Shown: positions 18,101 through 27,523 of the stretch, one piece after another
Layout: each line of letters begins with the position of its first letter
Position numbering within the stretch: position 1 is the stretch's first letter
From: Micromonospora sp. NBC_01740
Lineage (GTDB): Bacteria > Actinomycetota > Actinomycetes > Mycobacteriales > Micromonosporaceae
NCBI RefSeq assembly: GCF_035920365.1
Contig: NZ_CP109150.1
Coordinates: forward strand, 4,030,001-4,094,000
DNA length: 64,000 nt
Direction: 5' to 3'
Position numbers and translations under genes: made by a program
Notes under the pieces: generated by a model
Told to the model about the DNA's origin: nothing
What the model saw: the letters and a program-made list of their open reading frames with translations, nothing else
Databases searched by the model: none

Positions 18101-18798
18101 GCCCGGAGACCGTCAACGAGGGTGGCACTCCAGACCCGAACCGCAGCCTAACCCTGTACAACGGCGCGACGATGATGGTGCCCGACCCGGAAGACATCTT
18201 CGCCGAGCCGGCGCTGGTGGGTGCCGGACACATGGTGCTCGACGGCATTACCGCATATGCGGCGTCGCCTGCGGCAGTGGTGGGCCAGAACCGCAGCTTC
18301 TCGGTAGCCGTACGGGCAAAGCTGGCCGCTGCGTGCTCCGGTAACGAAGTCGTACTCTCTCAGCCCGGCGCCAAGGTGAGCCGTTTCCAGCTACGCTGCG
18401 TAACTGCCAACAATCAGATGCGTTGGCAGTTGAGCCTTGCTGCCAACGATGGGCCGAGCACCACCACCACCGTGCTAGTCGACGACGTCCATCTCCCCGA
18501 CCCGGACGACAGCGACGGCCAGCATCTAGTGGTGACGTACAACGCCTTCACCAAGGAAGTGTTCCTCTACGTTGACGGTGAGCTGGCGCTCAGCGCCCAA
18601 GGCACCGACGACGGCACATGGAACGGACCGGACAACGGAGTGCAGGTCGGCCGGGCGCTCCTCGACGGAACTCAGCAAACGCCGGTCTACGGCGGCTACT
18701 TCTCTGGCCTCGTCGACGAGATCCGCGTCTACAGCGGTGTTCTCGACCCAGCCACCGTCATTCGGCTGGCCAGCACAACCGCCCAGTCTGACCTCTGA
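15190..18798 (+). CDS. Secreted giant with DNRLRE-like region and two LamG-like lectin domains
   Basis: 1202 aa from ATG 15190, which puts a clear signal peptide at the N-terminus (RRWRMRLTAMTLSLGLVATALW). A GTG at 15148 is an in-frame alternative. The N-terminal third parallels the preceding protein (TTLVRQDDGSVGP, TYPEVLPEVDLVVHV, APKMWDAGDPAEA), so the two are paralogous there. Residues about 730-945 form a concanavalin-A/LamG-type domain (WSLADAAG, LTTSTLGLVNTSKEFAVTAW, LYVNGIPSATGR, GGLADIALYDRML). A second follows at about 950-1195 (VYWSLDG, FSVAVRAKLAAA, LYVDGELALSAQ, GLVDEIRVYSGVL). Such domains bind carbohydrate or wall polymer. It sits 94 bp before the RHS gene and is probably co-expressed with it. 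Confidence 0.8.
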   Translation: MGQDHAATRRWRMRLTAMTLSLGLVATALWVSDGAPDTEVQALGPAGAAAPWTEMQARTDALKSGRKVEVRSKAGDRQVTYANPDGSFTHESHAQPFRTRQGTEWVPVDTTLVRQDDGSVGPKAAVTAMRFSGGGTNAPLATISRAGRIMNITWPGKLPRPTLARNSATYPEVLPEVDLVVHVSATSFTHVLVVKTARAATLPQIRTVSYGLSGTNLRFSAGQDSRLAATDIGSGQVVFESPAPKMWDAGDPAEAVATAEEYNPSRSAPESAHRAELDATVDGERLIITPNAELLANPQARFPLYIDPFINPTSNTSWAMVDSGYPNEEYWKFDDEPDERVGLCPTDGSICNSSKIKRLFFTLPTPYQDDRIIVSSATFKITMLHAYDSTARNVSLYRTGSISSATNWNNQPGGSGWSGATKQDTRSPTVKQSSCTPTNHNVTFTATQAAKAAATGNWPTATFGLKADSESDYHYVKRFCSNAVLSVTYNRQPAAPTSLTTNPGGACKTGTPNATWYVSSVPRLSAYLADPDTSDAEPLNAKFTVTWTPSGGTLQTKTWTSLAKANKSTFDYNLADATTGVPNLPENVTVSWYVEASDGTAWSLKSVICGFILDKTKPAGPDIDSAEFLASDAPDTGPGCVESGEWIEGLGRYGTFAFDSAATDVVAYKYGFNTDPVPTNVLTPATQGGPVNLTWMPTTEAPHFVTAVAVDAAGKESDTSICHFNIAPSPAVGQWSLADAAGVTQAADGRGTNPAAVGPGVTFAQPGPGGAAHPSAQLDGTAGAWLTTSTLGLVNTSKEFAVTAWVKVDDLTRPQAAVSQDGTGQPGFYLGYDPNGSRWRFGIPTTDVQALGAWEVASTQQVTAATGWTHLAALFDPVKDTISLYVNGIPSATGRAPAQWSSHGNLQFGRRTERTGYNWAWNGGLADIALYDRMLAADEIKTLAAPRLQRQVYWSLDGGDVPDDNPNIIVSPETVNEGGTPDPNRSLTLYNGATMMVPDPEDIFAEPALVGAGHMVLDGITAYAASPAAVVGQNRSFSVAVRAKLAAACSGNEVVLSQPGAKVSRFQLRCVTANNQMRWQLSLAANDGPSTTTTVLVDDVHLPDPDDSDGQHLVVTYNAFTKEVFLYVDGELALSAQGTDDGTWNGPDNGVQVGRALLDGTQQTPVYGGYFSGLVDEIRVYSGVLDPATVIRLASTTAQSDL

Positions 18799-18892
18799 CA
18801 TACCCCACTAGTCGGTCGGCGTTCCGTCGCGGGGCGCCGACCGGCCACCGGTCTTCCCTCAAGCCCCTTCCTTCCGTGGTGGTGACGGCATC

Positions 18893-21800
18893 ATGCTTGC
18901 TCGACTGACTTCTTCTCGACCAGCGCGCTCGCGCGCGATCCGGATCTCAGCAACCCTCCTCGCCACCCTCCTCGGTGCGAGCCTCGTCCAGATCCCGGCA
19001 CCGGAACCCGCTGCCGCGAGCGCCAATCGGCCAGGGCTGCAACCGCAGTCACCGCCGGCAAAGGGCAGTGCCTTACGGGCGGAAAAACCCAAGCCGGACC
19101 CGACCGCGGACAAGGTCATTACCCGGCCCGGCCCTGTCGCCTGGCCGACCGGTGGCATCGCCGACATTGACGCTGCCACCGCAACACGCGCCGACGTCGG
19201 CGGACTTCCTCTGGCAGTCTCCCGAGTCAACCCAACCGTGAAGTCGCCGCAGGCAGCCGGGAAGCGGCCGGGTCCGGTCCGGGTGCAGGTGTACGACCGA
19301 ACGACCGCGACGCACATTGGAGTCGACGGCCCGGTAGTACGGGTACACCCCTCTGACGCAGTAGCGCCAACCGCGTTGAACCTGTCAGTCGGCTACGGTG
19401 CATTCGCCCACGCAATCGGTGGCGATTGGGGTGCTCGCCTGCGCCTGGTGCAGTTGCCGGAGTGCGCAGTGACCACGCCCGAGAGGACCGAGTGCCGAAG
19501 GCAGACACCGCTGAAGTCGGTGAATGACGCAGTTACGCGGACGGTCACCGCAGACGTGACTGCCACGTCCGGCACCTCCCTGCTAGCTCTGACCGCCGGG
19601 GACTCGTCCGTCCAGGGCGACTACAAGGCCACCCCGCTGGCTCCCTCCTCCTCGTGGCAAACGGCCCTGTCCACGGGCAGCTTCAACTGGAGCTATCCCA
19701 TCCGCATGCCAGCGACGGCTAACGGCTTCAGCCCCACGGTAGGGATCGGCTACTCCTCCCAGGCTGTCGACGGGCGGACTGCGGCTACCAACAATCAAGG
19801 CTCGTGGCTGGGCGAGGGTTTCGGGTACGAGCCGGGCTACATCGAACGCCGATACAAGCCGTGCGCAGATGACGGCCACGACACGTCCGGTGACCAATGC
19901 TGGGCACGGTACAACGCCACCATCATGCTCGCAGGCAGCTCAGGCAACCTGGTGAAGATCGATGACGACAACTGGAAACTCTCAAACGACGACGGCTCCA
20001 CGGTCGAGCGGCTTCTTGGCGGCACCAACGGCGACGACGACGGCGAGCACTGGAAGCTCACCACCACAGACGGCACGCAGTACTTTTTCGGGCGCAACCG
20101 GTTGCCCGGCTGGACCGACAACAAGGAGGAGACGAAGTCGGTCTGGTCTCTGCCAGTCTACGGCGATGACGCCAATGAACCCTGCCACAAATCCACCGGC
20201 TTCAACGACTCATACTGTAATCAGGCGTGGCGATGGAACCTTGACTACGTTGTCGACCCGCGCGGCAACGCCATCTCCTACTATTACAACAGAGAAAGTA
20301 ACCACTACGCCCGTGGCGGTCGCACCGATATCGATGGCACCGCATACCACCGTGGCGGTTACCTGACCCGCATCGACTACGGGCAGCGTGACCAGCAGAT
20401 ATACACCACCAACGCCCCGGCTCGTGTGGTCTTCAGCACGACGGAACGGTGTATCGCTAACGGCGCCGTCGACTGCGATCCCCAGGACCTGAATCAGGAC
20501 ACGGCCGCATCATGGCCGGACGTACCCCAAGACCGCATCTGCGTCGCTAACACCCACTGCAAGGACACGCAACGGTCGCCGACGTTCTTCACCCGCAAAC
20601 GGCTCACCCGAATCCAGACGCAAATCAGGCAGGGCGCCGGCTGGTCGCCTGTCGAGTCTTGGAACATCGAACACGAGTTCAAAGCCAACGACGACAACTC
20701 TCGAACCTTGTGGCCAAAAAAGCTCACCCACACCGGTCACCGGGGAGGCAGCGACCTCACCGCGCCAGCAACCGAATTCGACGGCATTCAACTTGCCAAC
20801 CGAATCGTTCGAGACAACGACAACCTCGGGCCGCTGATCCGCTATCGTCTGGCCACGCTGAAGACGGATACCGGTGCGCAGATCACCATCAATTACAAGG
20901 ATCCAGACTGCACCAAGTCCAACATTCCTGAGCCTGGCGAGTCGATTAGGCGCTGCTTCCCCGTCATCTGGAATCCGCTGGGCGGGGGCGACGAGCATAA
21001 AGTGACCGACTGGTTCCACAAGTACGTCGTCGACAACATCATCACCGACGACCTCGTCGGCGGCGCTGACGACATGGCCGTCTCCTATGAATATGTCGGC
21101 AACGCCGCATGGCGCAAGATGGAGCCAAACGGCATCACCAAGACCGAGGATCTCACTTGGTCGGATTGGCGGGGCTACCAGAAGACGATTGTCCGGTCGG
21201 GCGACGGCCAATCCATGCCCATTCGAACCGACCACTTTTTCATGCAGGGCATGAGCGGCGCCAAACGCCCTGATGGCGGCAGGCCTACCGTCTCGGTCAC
21301 CGACTCCACCGGCAAATCGTTTACCGATCACGACGAGCTGTCCGGCCACGAATATGAGTCCGTCCGCTACAATGGGTCCGCCATCGTCTCGAAGGAACTC
21401 AACGAACCGTGGCGGCTCGTCACGCGCACACAGTCGGAAAGTTGGGGTGAGCTGACGGCCGCCATGGTGGGCCCGAGCGTGGTGCGCAAGCTGACGGCGC
21501 TGCCCGACGACCCTCAGGGCACCGAGCGGTGGATGGAGACTCGACTTGCCAGTAAGCGGGATAGCCGGGGTCGTCTCGTTGAAGTCGACGACCTAGGCGA
21601 GGTTGGGCCAGACAAGAGCGATGATGACCGGTGCATACGCACCTACTACATCGACAACCCCGGCAAGCGCATGTACTCCTACGTGTCACGGGTGCAGACC
21701 GTCTCAGCGAGCTGCGCGGACAGCACGCCGGACCTCGCCACCCAGCTGATATCGGACACGCGCACCAGCTACGACAGCGAGGGCTGGAACGTCGCCCCCA

Positions 21801-24800
21801 CCAAGGGCACCCCCACCCGCACCGAGGACCTCGATCGGTACGACGGCACTAATATCCTCTACCTCAGGACGTCGGAAACGACAGCGGTCGACAGCTACGG
21901 ACGGCCTACCTCGGCGAGGGACGCCCTAGGGAACGTCACCGCCACCGAGTACACCGACACCGACGGCATCACTACACAGATCAAGACCATCAATCCGTTG
22001 CAACACGCTTCGACGGTCACGCTGGACCCCGCCTTCGCGGTGCCGACGCGGACCCTCGACGCGAACGACAAGCGCACAGACCTGAACTACGATGCCTTCG
22101 GCCGCCTGACTGCAGCCTGGCTGCCTGACCGAGACCAAACCCAAGGCGCCAGTCCCACCCTGAAGTTCCACTACCAGGTGCGCAAGGACAAGACCAGTAT
22201 CGTCACGACCGAGCGCCTCAAGAACGACGGCACGTATCGCGCTAGCCACGAGTTGTACGACGGCCTGCTCCGGTTGCGCCAGACCCAAACTCCGGGACCC
22301 GCTGGCGGCTGGCTGCTGACGGACACGTTCTACAACGGCACCGGACAGGCGTACAAGAACAACGACACCTATCTCGCGCTGGGCACCCCTGGTGATGTTC
22401 CGATCGTGACGGCCGAAGGCTCCGTCAACGGCCAGACGACCACCATCTACGACGGCGCTGACCGGCCGGTCAAGGGAATCTTCTCGGTCGCCGGCGACAC
22501 ACGCTGGGAGACGACCACAACCTACGAAGGCAACCGCACCAGCATCGATCCCCCCGCCGGCGGAATTCCAACCACCGTCGTGGTCAACGGGCAGGGCCGT
22601 ACCAGCGAACTCCACCAGTACCACGGCGACAGCCCTGCCGGTCCAGCTGACGTCACCCGCTACACGTACACGCCCTCAGCGTCACTCGAATCGGTCACCG
22701 ACCCCGCGGGCAACATCTGGCGCTACCACTACAACCAGCGCAACCTCAAAAACCAAGTCGAGGACCCAGACACCGGCGACAGCTCCTATGAGTACGACGC
22801 GTTGGGTCGGATGACCGCGACGACCGACAGTCGAGGAAACAAACTGTCGTACGTCTACGACGCTATCGGCCGCAAGACTGAGTTCTGGAACGGAGAAGTC
22901 GGCACCGGCACGAAGCTCGCCGCCTGGGTTTACGACAACACCGGCAACAAGGGACAGCTCCACTACAGCCAGCGAATCGCCGGAAACCAGAACTACCACA
23001 CCATTGTCTTGAGTCGTGACCAACTCTATCGGCCGACAAAGACCCGCTACAGCTTCCCACCTGGAGGTGTGGGTACGCAGCTGGGCAAGTCATACGACTT
23101 CAACACCGCATACAACACCGACGGCACCGTGCAATCAGTCGGCATGCCCGCCGTAGGCACCGTAATGGCGGCCGAGGCTGTCGCCACCACCTATGACGAC
23201 CTGCTGCGGCCGACCACCCTGACGGGCGTGACCAGCTATGTAACGGCAGCCCAGTACAGCAACACCAACCAGCTACTCCAAGCCGAGCTCTACACCGGCG
23301 GCACCGGCAAGAAGGCTTGGCTGACCTACGGCTACGAGCGCGGCACCGGACGCCTGAGTACCACCAAGGTAGGCCGGCAGGGCATCCCCACAGACGACAT
23401 GAACGCTACATACCAGTACGACGCGGCCGGCAACGTCAAGGCCATCATCGACGCACCCGACGGTGGCGTCAGAGATGCCCAGTGCTTCACGTACGACTAT
23501 CTGCAACGGCTCACCAAGGCATGGTCAACAAATACCACCACTGCCACGTGTGCCGATGGGATTCAGCAGACTGGAGTGGGCGGTCCCGCGCCCTACCACC
23601 ACTCGTGGACTTTTGACACCGCCGGTAACCGGGACATCGAGACGATCCACTCGACCAGCGGCGGCGTCGACACCACACGCGACTACACCTTCCCCCAGCA
23701 GGGCGCGGGCCAGAACCAGCCGCACACCGTCACCAGAGTCGAGGAAAGCGGCCCAACCGGCACCCGTACTTATCAGTACGCGTATGACGCGGCAGGCAAC
23801 ACCCGATGCCGACCGAACACGGCAGCAGTAAACGTCTGCGTTGCTGGCAGCGAGTCGGCGCACCAAGCGCTGACCTGGGACGCGGAGGGCCATCTGGCAA
23901 CCAGTGCCCCAGCCGGTAGTCCAGCTACGACCTACATCTACGACGCTGACGGCAACCGCATCGCCCGCAAGGATCCCGCCGGCACCACCCTTTACCTCCC
24001 AGGAATGGAGGTCAGCCAGGCCGGAACCACCCTGACCGCGCTCCGTTACTACGCCTTCGCCGGTAAGACGGTCGCTGTCCGCAACAGCAACGGCGTCTTC
24101 TTCCAGGCTACCGATCACCACAACACCGCCACATGCACCATCAACGCCACTACCGGCGCCATCGCCTGGCGGCGTACCACGCCCTACGGATCGTCGCGGG
24201 AGCCTGCTACACCCGCATTCTGGCCCGACACGCGCGGCTTCCTCGGTGGCACCCAAGACAACACAGGGCTGACCCACCTTGGGGCTCGCGAATACGACCC
24301 AGCCCTCGGCATGTTTATCTCCGCCGATCCTCTTATCGATCCCAACAATCCGAGCGAACTCGGCGGATACGCCTACGCACGTAACAACCCAGTCACCATG
24401 TCTGACCCCAGTGGCCTTAAACCATTCGGAGCGAGTGACCCTGGAACGCCCGCTGGTGCCCCCGGTGGACCGATCAACACAGGTTACAAGCCGCTGACCC
24501 AGGTTTCCGGAAGTAGCGCTATCTATGTTGACCAGAATGGCTACCCGCATCACCAAAGGCCGAAGAGTTTCAAGGTTGATCCCGCAGAGCAGGCTGCGCT
24601 GGACCATATGAATGGTCGCCTGAAGGTTTCTGGTGAATACTATGACCCGAAAACTAAGACTGGCTCTCGCTACATCTTTCAGCATGAAGAGGGTGCCGAG
24701 TCGCAACGGCTCAAGGGTACCGTAGAGCTGCCCTCGGGCGAGGTTACTGTCACGGGTACCACTGCTGACGTAATCAAAGTATCCTGGATCGACGGCAAGA

Positions 24801-25315
24801 TCGTCAGTGTCGATTCTCACGAATTCACCGGCGGTAAGGTGGGAGAGGAGGAGAGGCACGCAATAACTGCCGTGAACAAAATGCGGACCGACAAGGGGAA
24901 TTCGGCGAAGCGGCAAACACAGTACGTCGTATTTGTGGCGGAAAACGACGAGCAGGCGGCTAGGATGCGCGCGGAGACGGCGGGCAACCCCAACATTCGT
25001 GTGATTAACCCCAAAACAGGGTTTGACACTGGAGAGATATATAGCAAAACCCACAAGGCGGCGCTCAATGTTGCACGTTCTCGTGCGGTCGCCCCTCGTG
25101 GCCCGGGCGGTGAGCCCAAGGTCAACAGGGGCGGCGGCAACGGAGGAGTAGGTCGAGGAATTACGGGTGGAGCAGGAGCCCTCGGCATCGTGGGAGACCT
25201 CTACTCCATACATGAGGGGGCTGAAGCGTTTTCGGATCCAGAAAAGGGGGCTGACATGATGTGCGGACTGGGGTACGCCGCTTACTGCCCAGCGTCGCCA
25301 TCACTCGTAGGATAG
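18893..25315 (+). CDS. RHS-repeat polymorphic toxin, 2140 aa
   Basis: A signal peptide (SRAIRISATLLATLLGASLV) precedes a long RHS/YD-repeat body (for example DPRGNAISYYYNRES, YEYDALGRMTATTDSRGNKLSYVYDAIGR, TYIYDADGNRIARKD). The RHS core ends with LGAREYDPALGMFISADPL and YAYARNNPVTMSDPSGL (about residues 1797-1845), the usual autoproteolysis and hand-over site. The last ~295 residues are the variable tip and should be the toxin. I do not recognise its family; it has a basic linker (RSRAVAPRGPGGEPKVNRGGG) and a Gly-rich end. Codon use in the tip becomes more AT-rich than the RHS body, as expected for swapped tips. RHS shells encapsulate the toxin and release it on contact. A DUF1877-like gene follows as candidate immunity. 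Confidence 0.9.
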   Translation: MLARLTSSRPARSRAIRISATLLATLLGASLVQIPAPEPAAASANRPGLQPQSPPAKGSALRAEKPKPDPTADKVITRPGPVAWPTGGIADIDAATATRADVGGLPLAVSRVNPTVKSPQAAGKRPGPVRVQVYDRTTATHIGVDGPVVRVHPSDAVAPTALNLSVGYGAFAHAIGGDWGARLRLVQLPECAVTTPERTECRRQTPLKSVNDAVTRTVTADVTATSGTSLLALTAGDSSVQGDYKATPLAPSSSWQTALSTGSFNWSYPIRMPATANGFSPTVGIGYSSQAVDGRTAATNNQGSWLGEGFGYEPGYIERRYKPCADDGHDTSGDQCWARYNATIMLAGSSGNLVKIDDDNWKLSNDDGSTVERLLGGTNGDDDGEHWKLTTTDGTQYFFGRNRLPGWTDNKEETKSVWSLPVYGDDANEPCHKSTGFNDSYCNQAWRWNLDYVVDPRGNAISYYYNRESNHYARGGRTDIDGTAYHRGGYLTRIDYGQRDQQIYTTNAPARVVFSTTERCIANGAVDCDPQDLNQDTAASWPDVPQDRICVANTHCKDTQRSPTFFTRKRLTRIQTQIRQGAGWSPVESWNIEHEFKANDDNSRTLWPKKLTHTGHRGGSDLTAPATEFDGIQLANRIVRDNDNLGPLIRYRLATLKTDTGAQITINYKDPDCTKSNIPEPGESIRRCFPVIWNPLGGGDEHKVTDWFHKYVVDNIITDDLVGGADDMAVSYEYVGNAAWRKMEPNGITKTEDLTWSDWRGYQKTIVRSGDGQSMPIRTDHFFMQGMSGAKRPDGGRPTVSVTDSTGKSFTDHDELSGHEYESVRYNGSAIVSKELNEPWRLVTRTQSESWGELTAAMVGPSVVRKLTALPDDPQGTERWMETRLASKRDSRGRLVEVDDLGEVGPDKSDDDRCIRTYYIDNPGKRMYSYVSRVQTVSASCADSTPDLATQLISDTRTSYDSEGWNVAPTKGTPTRTEDLDRYDGTNILYLRTSETTAVDSYGRPTSARDALGNVTATEYTDTDGITTQIKTINPLQHASTVTLDPAFAVPTRTLDANDKRTDLNYDAFGRLTAAWLPDRDQTQGASPTLKFHYQVRKDKTSIVTTERLKNDGTYRASHELYDGLLRLRQTQTPGPAGGWLLTDTFYNGTGQAYKNNDTYLALGTPGDVPIVTAEGSVNGQTTTIYDGADRPVKGIFSVAGDTRWETTTTYEGNRTSIDPPAGGIPTTVVVNGQGRTSELHQYHGDSPAGPADVTRYTYTPSASLESVTDPAGNIWRYHYNQRNLKNQVEDPDTGDSSYEYDALGRMTATTDSRGNKLSYVYDAIGRKTEFWNGEVGTGTKLAAWVYDNTGNKGQLHYSQRIAGNQNYHTIVLSRDQLYRPTKTRYSFPPGGVGTQLGKSYDFNTAYNTDGTVQSVGMPAVGTVMAAEAVATTYDDLLRPTTLTGVTSYVTAAQYSNTNQLLQAELYTGGTGKKAWLTYGYERGTGRLSTTKVGRQGIPTDDMNATYQYDAAGNVKAIIDAPDGGVRDAQCFTYDYLQRLTKAWSTNTTTATCADGIQQTGVGGPAPYHHSWTFDTAGNRDIETIHSTSGGVDTTRDYTFPQQGAGQNQPHTVTRVEESGPTGTRTYQYAYDAAGNTRCRPNTAAVNVCVAGSESAHQALTWDAEGHLATSAPAGSPATTYIYDADGNRIARKDPAGTTLYLPGMEVSQAGTTLTALRYYAFAGKTVAVRNSNGVFFQATDHHNTATCTINATTGAIAWRRTTPYGSSREPATPAFWPDTRGFLGGTQDNTGLTHLGAREYDPALGMFISADPLIDPNNPSELGGYAYARNNPVTMSDPSGLKPFGASDPGTPAGAPGGPINTGYKPLTQVSGSSAIYVDQNGYPHHQRPKSFKVDPAEQAALDHMNGRLKVSGEYYDPKTKTGSRYIFQHEEGAESQRLKGTVELPSGEVTVTGTTADVIKVSWIDGKIVSVDSHEFTGGKVGEEERHAITAVNKMRTDKGNSAKRQTQYVVFVAENDEQAARMRAETAGNPNIRVINPKTGFDTGEIYSKTHKAALNVARSRAVAPRGPGGEPKVNRGGGNGGVGRGITGGAGALGIVGDLYSIHEGAEAFSDPEKGADMMCGLGYAAYCPASPSLVG

Positions 25316-25340
25316 AGTACTCGACAAGCGCATTGTCTCG

Positions 25341-25365
25341 CGGGCGGGTTGGGTATTCCCGCCCG
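25341..25365. terminator. Hairpin after the RHS gene
   Basis: CGGGCGGG (25341-25348) pairs with CCCGCCCG (25358-25365) around a 9-base loop, 26 bp after the RHS stop. There is no T-run, as is common in high-GC actinobacteria. From here to 25708 I see no gene. Confidence 0.6.
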
Positions 25366-25708
25366 CCCGTGAGCCTTTGTGGCCTAGTGTCCTTAGCCCA
25401 TCTTATTGGACTTCTCCGTGGGCCCGCGGGGCTCTCGTTGAAGGCAATAGGGTAAGTCGCGGGCGGGCGGCCCGTCTTCCTGACGCAAGCGCATGCCTGA
25501 AGTGGTCCGATGTGGTGTACGATTAAAGTCGAGAAGGTTCGGGCTATTCTTCTGCCAGTAACTTTCAAGGCAGTGTCCAGTCGGATGACTCCTTGAAGTG
25601 GTGGGGTCTCGTGCCGCGGGGAGGCGGGACTCGTTACCTTTATCGTATCCTGGGTTTATGATGGCCCATAGACTGCTGCTATAAAGCCCGATTTGAAAGG
25701 TGAATTGA

Positions 25709-26254
25709 GTGGGTGTCCAAGCAGAGTTCGTGCGTCTCGATGCGGACCTTTTAAATGATATTCGTCAGTTAGCATCGATAGACGCGTATCGGCAGCTAAC
25801 GGACTTTGATCCGATTTACTGTCTGGATCTGGATCGGGCGTGGCGGCGACTCGCTCCACTCATGGCGGCGGCATCATTTCCTATTAACCCCATTACCGAT
25901 GGTTCTCCCTTTCCTGATGAGCAGAGGGCGTGGAGGGAGGGGCCCGGCTCGCGCTGGCTTGGCGTGCAGGATGTTGCGTTGGCCGCAGCGCACCTTAGTC
26001 GGACTCCGTATAGTGTGCTGGCACCCCTTGTGCGGTCTGTGGTGGAGGCTGAGGAGGGCGTGCATGTAAATCTAGATGTTGAATCGCCGGATTATGGGAA
26101 GCCGCTCTCGCCGGACGAGGCAAGTCGCATTGTAGTTGGCGAAGAGGTGGTGCGTGAACTCACGGAACTTCTCGCCGAGCCATATCGAGATCTATGCAAG
26201 TTCTTCGATCTTGCCGCACTTGATGGACAATGCACAATTTTCTGGGCTGCCTAA
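25709..26254 (+). CDS. DUF1877-like protein, candidate immunity to the RHS toxin
   Basis: 181 aa, GTG start with AAAGG upstream. The sequence fits the DUF1877 (YfbM-like) pattern. There is an N-terminal helical part (LDADLLNDIRQLASIDAYRQL), then the marker YCLDLDRAWRRLAPLM, a loop ending PFPDEQ, a 'gpgsrWLGVQDVALAAAHL' stretch matching the family 'G..RyL.p..V..ia..L' region, and a helical C-terminus with two Asp/Glu-rich turns. DUF1877 proteins often follow polymorphic toxins as immunity proteins. It shares the lower GC content of the RHS tip, which suggests the pair moved together. Binding to the toxin is inferred from position only. Confidence 0.7.
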   Translation: MGVQAEFVRLDADLLNDIRQLASIDAYRQLTDFDPIYCLDLDRAWRRLAPLMAAASFPINPITDGSPFPDEQRAWREGPGSRWLGVQDVALAAAHLSRTPYSVLAPLVRSVVEAEEGVHVNLDVESPDYGKPLSPDEASRIVVGEEVVRELTELLAEPYRDLCKFFDLAALDGQCTIFWAA

Positions 26255-26331
26255 TTTCAGTCATGCGGCCCGCGGCAGCCCATCGGGGACCAGTCGAGGT
26301 CGCGGGCGCCGGCCTTCACGCCTTGGGGTGA

Positions 26332-26601
26332 GGTTCCCTCGGAGACGACGAGTGGAACACTCGGACGGGCACCGACGCCGAGGTGGCCCGGACCTTTGCC
26401 GTCCGCCTGCGCGACGACGTCGTCCCAGCAGCCCACGCATCCTGGCATCAGCTCGACGCCACTGCGGCCGAGCTTGCCGCCGCTTGCTCGGCGTTGGTGG
26501 AGCTCGCCTACGGCACCACGCGGATCATGCCAGCCGCCGCCAGCCGACTCGAGATGACCGACATGCTCGAGGAGCTGAATCGGCAGCTTGGTGGCTAACG
26601 C
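26332..26601 (+). pseudogene. Remnant of a small helical protein of unknown family
   Basis: The frame ending at 26598-26601 reads residues such as EWNTRTGTDAEVARTFAVRL, SWHQLDATAAELAAACSALV and RLEMTDMLEELNRQLGG. The pattern looks like real helical protein rather than chance. It begins directly after a stop at 26329-26331, with no start or ribosome site. A short GTG-start form at 26383 is possible (71 aa). It lies between the immunity gene and att repeat 2, and is probably an eroded gene at the island edge. Confidence 0.4.
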
Positions 26602-26743
26602 CAACGCCAGTCATGTGCGTCGGAGCACGGGGCGCGGGAGGAAGTCGTACAAGCTGTTGATAGGTCTGCGCCTCGAGCGTTCGGTGGCGGAGAGGCGCTG
26701 GTGCCGTTCCCTAGCGCTTCTCCGCAGCCGGGCCGCCCGTGAG

Positions 26744-26923
26744 ATCTCACAACCGTCTCACGGACGGCCCGGGAAGGCCCGGTAGAGCCCGATCTGCCTC
26801 GGACCGTCGCCTGGCCGATGACCTGCATATTCGGCAGGAGGCGGTATCGTCCGGCAGTCGCCGGTAGACCTGCTAGTTCACTGGGGGTCAAGGGGTCGTC
26901 GGTTCGAATCCGGCCGTCCCGAC
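26744..26923 (+). repeat. Attachment-site repeat 2: arm block plus tRNA-Pro 3' fragment
   Basis: Positions 26881-26923 are identical to the 43-bp tRNA-Pro core at 10107-10149, in the same orientation. The arm block ending CACAACCGTCTCACGGA is also present (26744-26764), 137 bp before the core. The DNA between shares patches with copy 1 (GTCCGGCAG, CGCCGGTA, CTAGTT). Copies 1 and 2 bound the 16.7-kb segment that carries the RHS cluster and truncated integrase. A hairpin with AGGGCTGATCCG and CGGGTCGGCCCT follows at about 26932-26960 and may be a terminator. Confidence 0.8.
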
Positions 26924-26960
26924 GCAGGTCAGAGGGCTGATCCGGAAATCGGGTCGGCCC

Positions 26961-27523
26961 TTTCGCCGTTCTGGGGACCAAGATCAGTCAAGTTGGAGCG
27001 TGCCTAGCGCTGCTTGACCGCTGGTCAAGTCTTGAAGCGTTAGTGCGGGATGCCTGCCGAATCGTTCGCTATCTGCATCAAGGCGGCCCGCAAAGCGGGC
27101 CGCGCCGGCCCGGCCCCGGCCTGCTGGCGACCTCCGGCCGGCATCGGCCGGGCCGCCCGGCCACGTTTGGGGACGACACGATCAGAAGACCTCGGGGCTC
27201 CGCCCCGAACCCCGACCCTCCTCAGAGATCGGCTGGGGCGGATCACCTCGCCGGGCACCACAAGGGCTACCAGCCTCCCCGGCCGGGGCCAAGGTCGTTC
27301 GTCCGGTAGGGCGCTCCACCTTGTCCCCGTCCGGGGAGGCTGGACGGTCTGGCGACTGCCCGACGAGGAGATCCGCCTCAGTGTCAAGCGGGGCTCGACC
27401 CAAACCGTCTTTGGGGCCAACTCCGAGCGACAGGTTGATGAGGTCAAAAGCGCTTGCTGGCCACCCGCTGCTAGCAGACGGGGTGACCGAGGCCGGGACG
27501 ATCTGAGGGTATGTTGCACTTCA
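26961..27523. other. Non-coding, palindrome-rich stretch
   Basis: No gene is supported here. The sequence is full of short GC palindromes, including GCGGCCCGCAAAGCGGGCCGC near 27085 and the CCGGCCGGCATCGGCCGG element at about 27118-27151. That element recurs at 36746. It also includes GGGGCTCCGCCCC near 27196. It probably has a structural or terminator role, or is decayed DNA. Confidence 0.4.
27118..27151 (+). repeat. Dispersed palindromic repeat, copy 1
   Basis: About 34 bp, GGCCTGCTGGCG then A, then CCTCCGGCCGGCATCGGCCGG. The second copy at 36746-36779 differs mainly at the A/G position. The right half is a palindrome able to form a hairpin. Both copies lie in gene-free DNA. Confidence 0.6.

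Noticed and set aside
23525..25213. 562-codon minus-strand open frame
   Set aside because: It lies wholly antisense to the RHS gene, whose repeats and tip are coherent on the plus strand.
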